Source of the DNA: Bermanella sp. 47_1433_sub80_T6
GTDB taxonomy: Bacteria; Pseudomonadota; Gammaproteobacteria; Pseudomonadales; Oceanobacteraceae
DNA: 40,117 bases
Direction of reading: 5' to 3'
Assembly (NCBI GenBank): GCA_002162985.1
Contig: MAAD01000059.1
Span: 1 to 40,117, forward strand
In this document: in pieces, positions 36,400-40,117 of the stretch
Layout: the number at the start of each line of letters is the position of its first letter
Numbering within the stretch: position 1 is the first letter of the stretch
Notes under the pieces: model-generated
What the model was told of the DNA's origin: nothing
Database searches by the model: none
What the model saw: the letters and a program-made list of their open reading frames with translations, nothing else
Translations under genes and position numbers: made by a program

Positions 36400-38007
36400 T
36401 TAAGCGACTTTCTGGCCTTCACTCTGACTATCCAAATATTCTTCGTACGTCCCTTGGTAACTAATCACTTGCTGATCTTTAATTTCGATCACGTGGGAAG
36501 CCAAAGAAGATACAAATTCCCTATCGTGGCTTACAAAAATCAAGGTACCATCAAAATCTTTAAGAGCCGAGTTTAGTGCCTGAATGGATTCCATATCCAG
36601 GTGGTTAGTGGGTTCGTCCATCACTAACACGTTAAGATCCATCATCATTAACTTGCCAAATAACAAGCGGTTCTTTTCACCACCGGAACACACTCGGGCT
36701 TTCTTTAAAAGGTCATCTGGAGTAAACAACAAACGCCCTAACATGCCTCGAACCATTAGGTCATCGTGTTTAGGGGTGCGCCACTGAGACATCCAATCAA
36801 ACAAGTTAAGGTCGTTATCAAAGTCTTTGGTGCTGTCTTGTGGGCAGTAACCAATGGTCGCATTTTCAGACCACTTAACCGTACCTTCATTAGCTTTTAA
36901 TTCTTCAATTAAGCACTGTAAAAACGTGGTTTTACCGGCACCGTTTTCACCAATCACCGCAAGCTTAGAGCCCGCTTCTAAAATAAGGTTACCTTTATCA
37001 AATAAAGTCTCTTCACCTTCATAACCGTGGGCCAGATCTTCCAGGATTAATACTTGGCGGTGCAGAATTTTATCTTGTCTAAGTTTAATGTTGGGTACTA
37101 AACGACTGGTTTGCTTCACTTCAGCTAACTCAATTTTATCCAGTTTCTTAGCTCGCGAGCTGGCCTGCTTGGCTTTAGATGCATTGGCACCAAAACGGGC
37201 AACAAACGCTTTTAGCTCTTCAATTTCTTCGCTCTTCTTAGCGTTCTCACCCAATAGCTGCTCACGAATCAATGACGAAGCTTCCAGGAAGTATTCATAG
37301 TTACCCGGATAAATACGTAGTTCACCGTAATCAATATCGGCCATGTGAGTACATACCATGTTTAAGAAATGGCGATCGTGCGAAATGATAATCATCGTGC
37401 ACTTACGCTGGTTCAAGACGCCGGCCAACCAGTTGATGGAGTGAATATCCAGGTTGTTGGTGGGTTCGTCCAAAAGCAAGATATCAGGGTTAGAAAACAA
37501 GGCCTGGGCCAATAACACACGTACCTTGTAACCCGGGGATACCGCACTCATTAAACCAAAGTGCAGTTCTTCGTCGATGCCCGCTTCCAGTAAAATATCA
37601 CCGGCACGGCTCTCGGCTGTGTAACCGTCCATCTCGGCAAATTCAACCTCAAGGTTGGCTACCTTCATGCCCTCTTCTTCTGACATTTCAGGTAAGGCAT
37701 AGATGCGATCACGCTCTTGTTTTACTTCCCATAATTTAGGGTCACCCATGATTACCGCATCAACCACGCTGTATTCTTCGAAGGCGAATTGATCCTGACT
37801 CAATACCCCTAACTTGTTGCCCGGGGTAATGGAAAGGTTGCCCGATGTGGGGGCTAGCTCGCCGCTAAGAATTTTCATGAAAGTGGATTTACCACAACCA
37901 TTGGCACCTATTAAGCCGTAACGATTACCGTTACCAAACTGCGCCGAAATATTTTCGAACAAGGGCGCGGCGCCAAACTGCATGGTGATGTTTGCTGTGG
38001 TGATCAA
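36400..38007 (-). CDS. ABC-F ATPase of the YbiT type
   Basis: Soluble ABC-F protein with two fused ATP-binding domains that acts on the ribosome. The 535 residues contain Walker A GANGCGKS (34-41), [12 protein letters not shown] and [33 protein letters not shown] charged linker ([36 protein letters not shown]) and the second Walker [10 protein letters not shown] and [14 protein letters not shown] follow. The blocks match E. coli YbiT closely rather than EttA, Uup or YheS. The start is TTG at 38005-38007, giving the family N-terminus [12 protein letters not shown], with AGGA upstream; the ORF-track start at 38058 adds an unrelated 17 residues. It converges on the beta-propeller gene. Confidence 0.92.
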   Translation of the reverse strand: MITTANITMQFGAAPLFENISAQFGNGNRYGLIGANGCGKSTFMKILSGELAPTSGNLSITPGNKLGVLSQDQFAFEEYSVVDAVIMGDPKLWEVKQERDRIYALPEMSEEEGMKVANLEVEFAEMDGYTAESRAGDILLEAGIDEELHFGLMSAVSPGYKVRVLLAQALFSNPDILLLDEPTNNLDIHSINWLAGVLNQRKCTMIIISHDRHFLNMVCTHMADIDYGELRIYPGNYEYFLEASSLIREQLLGENAKKSEEIEELKAFVARFGANASKAKQASSRAKKLDKIELAEVKQTSRLVPNIKLRQDKILHRQVLILEDLAHGYEGEETLFDKGNLILEAGSKLAVIGENGAGKTTFLQCLIEELKANEGTVKWSENATIGYCPQDSTKDFDNDLNLFDWMSQWRTPKHDDLMVRGMLGRLLFTPDDLLKKARVCSGGEKNRLLFGKLMMMDLNVLVMDEPTNHLDMESIQALNSALKDFDGTLIFVSHDREFVSSLASHVIEIKDQQVISYQGTYEEYLDSQSEGQKVA

Positions 38008-38287
38008 ATGGATAATCCTGAACTGACAAAAAGGGGTTAACGCAAAAATACTGACCAAGAGTGATCACTGCGTGAACACTGGGACTAACAGCAGATATGG
38101 TGCGTACAGATTTGCGCGCACTATAGACATATAAGGACTGAATGTCGAGGGATATTGTATGTTTTTCATACAGAATGGAGGGTAAAAATGCTTATGCGGG
38201 CTCGCGGCAGCCCATATAATGCTGGCACTGCCCATCAGCTCCCATAGTCACTAAAATGATCTGACCGACATTAGCCCCAATAGGCCT

Positions 38288-38722
38288 TTAAAGCTGACTT
38301 GGAGCGTTCACGCTGGCTTTACCTTCATGGGGTGCACCTTGGGACAACATGCTGGTTAATTCTCCCGAGTTTATAAGCCCACTCACTTCATGATTCCCCC
38401 CCACTAATAGGCCGTTAACAAACACCATGGGAAAGGTAGGCCAGCCAGTCCACATCTTTATGGCCAGACGGGGCTGCCATTCACTAAAGTAGCTGCCGTA
38501 TTCCAGGTATTTAAAATCCACATTGCCTTTCTTTAGGTTTTTTTGCACTGCCCTGCAAACCGGATTTTGCCTCATACCCAGCACTAACACAGGGGTATTT
38601 TGCGCAGCATTTTTGATGCTTTCTATGATGCCTTCCTGGTCTACCCCCTTGCCGTACCCTTTACCCAGTTTATGATGGATACTGGGGTGAATTGCTGTGT
38701 TAGCTAATATTTGACGGGCCAT
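38288..38722 (-). CDS. Glutaredoxin-like protein lacking the first active-site cysteine
   Basis: 144-residue thioredoxin-fold protein. A ~40-residue N-terminal extension precedes TPVLVLGMRQNPVCRAVQKNLKKGNVDFKYLEYGS; the cis-Pro region WPTFPMVFVNGLLVGGNHEVSGLINSGEL is typical of monothiol glutaredoxins, which handle glutathione and iron-sulfur clusters. The usual CxxC or CxxS site reads N-P-V-C (53-56): the nucleophilic first Cys is Asn and only the second-position Cys remains. The start is ATG at 38720-38722 with GGAG upstream; the ORF track extends to a GTG at 38776. It is a single gene on this strand, 280 bp from ybiT. Catalysis as a normal glutaredoxin is doubtful. Confidence 0.78.
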   Translation of the reverse strand: MARQILANTAIHPSIHHKLGKGYGKGVDQEGIIESIKNAAQNTPVLVLGMRQNPVCRAVQKNLKKGNVDFKYLEYGSYFSEWQPRLAIKMWTGWPTFPMVFVNGLLVGGNHEVSGLINSGELTSMLSQGAPHEGKASVNAPSQL

Positions 38723-38852
38723 GACCGTATTCTCCAATATTGTTATTTTATTATACTGAGTGAAACCTTTAATCACCGACCATACCCACAGGCAAGTGTG
38801 AAGTACATATTAAAGACACTGACTTACTTTTGGGGTGAAGAGTAAATGGCGA

Positions 38853-39338
38853 TTACACGAGAGACTTCTGCCAGAACATGGCTTTGCCCATAGTGGGGTC
38901 CAGTTCGTAACCGGCAAAACCAAACTTCATATAAGAATTTTGGGCTACCTTGTTACCTTCCAATACCTCGAGGGTAATCTTGCCGCAGCCTCGGTCTCTG
39001 GCCATATGCTCTACTTTTTCCAGCAAAAGTTGGCTAATGCCTTGCCCTCTAAATTCATTTAACACAACCACATCGTGAATATTCAATATGGGTTTACACA
39101 TAAAGGAAGAGAAAGCTTCGAAGCAATTCACCAGACCGGCAGGTTTATTATCCACGTAACAAATTAAACTTAGTGCATGAGGCAGCTTGGCTAATTCTTT
39201 GGCCAGATTATCTTTCACATCTTGGTTTAGCGTCTCACCGCCCCCCATGGGGTCCTGGGCGTAGCTGTCTAACAGATAAATAAGATCTTGTGCATGTTGC
39301 GAGTTTAAATAATCTACATTTACAAGGTTGATACTCAT
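38853..39338 (-). CDS. GNAT family N-acetyltransferase
   Basis: 161-residue acetyl-CoA-dependent acetyltransferase. GNAT motif A is LNIHDVVVLNEFRGQGISQLLLEKVEHMARDRGC, with the pyrophosphate-binding R/Q-G-x-G as RGQGIS. ITLEVLEGNKVAQNSYMKFGF is the motif B region, with the Tyr typical of the C-terminal strand. LICYVDNKPAGLVNCFEAFSSF forms the preceding strands. The acceptor is unknown; the YLNSQHAQDLIYLLDSYAQDPMGGGE start resembles small-molecule or polyamine acetyltransferases of this length. ATG start at 39336-39338, only 3 bp after the P-loop kinase gene, so the two form an operon. Confidence 0.88.
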   Translation of the reverse strand: MSINLVNVDYLNSQHAQDLIYLLDSYAQDPMGGGETLNQDVKDNLAKELAKLPHALSLICYVDNKPAGLVNCFEAFSSFMCKPILNIHDVVVLNEFRGQGISQLLLEKVEHMARDRGCGKITLEVLEGNKVAQNSYMKFGFAGYELDPTMGKAMFWQKSLV

Positions 39339-39341
39339 GAA

Positions 39342-39851
39342 TCAATGCTCTGGAGAGGCAGGATTAGCTAGATCTGAATTTGCCATAATTCGGGTCTTTT
39401 TACTTGGAAAATTCGAATAAAATTGATTATGGGTCATTTCAGAAAAGACATCATCTCTTTGGTAATACTGGACAATCCAGTTAAGCAGCATCTCAAGGTT
39501 TAAATCTTGTGCAGCCTTGGATTCATACTTATGTGGCTCCCAAGGACGGTTTTCTGCATTCTGCTGACAGGCACTGACAGGCAGGTTCATAAAGATGATT
39601 TCTTCGGCCTGTGAGACCAGCATCTCTAATAAATCGGTATAACCCCCTTCTATAACCCAGGAATCGTGATGGGCTACAAAGCTTTCTATGTCCACTTGAG
39701 AATCAGTAATTGGGCGTCTGGTGGTGGGAGCGTCGACTTGCCAGGCTAGCGTGTCTAAATCCAGGTGGGCGAGCCCGTACTGGCTACTTAGCTTTTTAGA
39801 AAGGGTTGATTTTCCAGAGCCGGAGTTGCCAAATATTAAAACCTTTTTCAC
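39342..39851 (-). CDS. P-loop kinase (adenylate/shikimate-kinase-like)
   Basis: 169-residue nucleotide-binding protein with Walker A GNSGSGKST (8-16), then SKKLSSQYGLAHLDLDTLAW and WVIEGGYTDLLEMLVSQAEEIIFMNLPVSACQQN (Walker B-like strand). The LxxxxGxxHLDLDTL and EGGY patterns are those of the topology-modulation/adenylate-kinase-like family, small kinases of unassigned substrate. The start is GTG at 39849-39851 with GGAG 9 bases upstream; no ATG fits ahead of the P-loop. It is followed 3 bp later by the GNAT gene. Upstream lies a three-way-junction repeat. Confidence 0.85.
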   Translation of the reverse strand: MKKVLIFGNSGSGKSTLSKKLSSQYGLAHLDLDTLAWQVDAPTTRRPITDSQVDIESFVAHHDSWVIEGGYTDLLEMLVSQAEEIIFMNLPVSACQQNAENRPWEPHKYESKAAQDLNLEMLLNWIVQYYQRDDVFSEMTHNQFYSNFPSKKTRIMANSDLANPASPEH

Positions 39852-39891
39852 GCTTGGCTCCTAACCACTGTTAACCAGTATCTATAGAGCC

Positions 39892-39971
39892 TACATCAAA
39901 TCTGTACGAGCTCACCCTGTGAGCGATGGGGCACGGGGTGCCCTCGTACGATTTAATAACTCGCCGATTTA
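39892..39971. repeat. Three-way-junction intergenic repeat, copy 2
   Basis: Clean folding of the family seen at 31253-31336. Outer stem GTACGA / TCGTAC (39904-39909 with 39944-39949); hairpin CTCAC-CCT-GTGAG (39911-39923); hairpin GGGCAC-GGG-GTGCCC (39929-39943). Flanks TCAAA and TCGCC..ATTTAAA are also shared. It lies between the truncated NTF2-like gene and the P-loop kinase gene, both read on the minus strand. Confidence 0.65.
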
Positions 39972-39994
39972 AACAAAGCTGCCATCTGCTTGAA

Positions 39995-40117
39995 TTACTT
40001 AGGTGCAAAGCCTGCATCTTGCAGATGTTTGGTCATTTTATCTAACATCAGTTGCAGGCCATTAATGGGGCGCAACATCACTTCAAAGTGTACGATTTTA
40101 CCCTCGTCATTCCAACG
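39995..40117 (-). CDS. C-terminal fragment of an NTF2/SnoaL-like protein
   Basis: The last 40 codons of a minus-strand gene whose start lies beyond the window. The fragment RWNDEGKIVHFEVMLRPINGLQ has the charged beta-strand followed by MLRPINGLQLMLDKM, typical of nuclear-transport-factor-2-like or SnoaL small-molecule-binding proteins. It ends DAGFAPK before TAA (39995-39997). The ORF track missed it because of truncation. The family call is moderate because only the end is visible. Confidence 0.6.
   Translation of the reverse strand, partial: RWNDEGKIVHFEVMLRPINGLQLMLDKMTKHLQDAGFAPK

Noticed and set aside
38188-38247. 19-codon ORF (MLMRARG...) with a GGAGGG Shine-Dalgarno in the gap between the glutaredoxin-like gene and ybiT
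   Set aside because: Very short, points away from any gene it could lead, and nothing else supports translation; a chance ATG after a purine run is as likely.
39904-39949. Integron attC site or tRNA-like gene
   Set aside because: Lacks the GTTRRRY/RYYYAAC core sites and any integrase; arms and loop sizes do not fit a tRNA (no T-loop GTTCGA, no acceptor stem with CCA).

Overview
The window is a 40 kb piece of a gammaproteobacterial chromosome. Gene content and order point to a marine Pseudomonadales/Oceanospirillales-type bacterium: gntR-smc-zipA-ligA runs as in Pseudomonas, rluB-scpB-scpA-trpS-yciO-PHP forms a block, TrpS is the long Pseudomonas-like form, and a NorR/NnrS nitric-oxide module is present. 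The genus cannot be fixed from the sequence alone. No rRNA, tRNA, phage, transposase or CRISPR array is visible. This is mostly core chromosome with a more lineage-specific right half.

Region 1 (1-9.1 kb). A truncated unknown gene and a small membrane protein lie on the + strand. A minus-strand run then reads from a VC0807-type membrane protein (7.8 kb) through a PHP-domain RNase AM homologue, yciO, trpS, scpA, scpB and rluB, and ends at a strong terminator (838-862). It combines RNA maturation, tRNA charging and the ScpAB subunits of the SMC complex. yciI and a YgiM-like SH3 protein diverge on the + strand.

Region 2 (9.1-21.3 kb). A periplasmic cyclophilin and bifunctional mnmC are on +. 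They face a long minus-strand run of gntR-type regulator, smc, zipA, ligA, a lytic-transglycosylase lipoprotein, an unknown protein, yheU and a small coiled protein. The SMC partner subunits ScpA/ScpB are in region 1, so all three condensin subunits are in this window.

Region 3 (21.3-28.0 kb). acs and an aldehyde dehydrogenase are on minus. A 500-bp regulatory gap rich in inverted repeats separates the dehydrogenase from a divergent glutamine-synthetase-like (PuuA-like) gene. This suggests catabolism of an amine or aldehyde feeding acetate/acetyl-CoA metabolism (inference). A DUF2804 protein follows.

Region 4 (28.0-31.3 kb). norR is divergent from a small membrane protein, nnrS and a 42-aa ORF that overlaps the nnrS stop. 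The intergenic region has three GT-N7-AC NorR-type boxes followed by a -24/-12 promoter, so a nitric-oxide-controlled operon is readable directly from the DNA.

Region 5 (31.3-40.1 kb). Accessory genes: a VOC protein, DUF6164, DUF6502 coupled to a secreted GGIGGTG-repeat peptide, an outer-membrane-like protein, a large beta-propeller lipoprotein with a palindrome between its -35 and -10, a YbiT-type ABC-F ATPase, a glutaredoxin-like protein with an altered active site, a GNAT acetyltransferase, a P-loop kinase and a truncated NTF2-like gene.

Two families of short intergenic repeats stand out. One lies just past terminators (about 793-862 and 23414-23489) and shows a compensatory base change. 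The other (about 31253-31336 and 39892-39971) folds as a three-way junction. These repeats, together with the NnrS operon's small coupled ORFs, are the most promising undescribed elements here.
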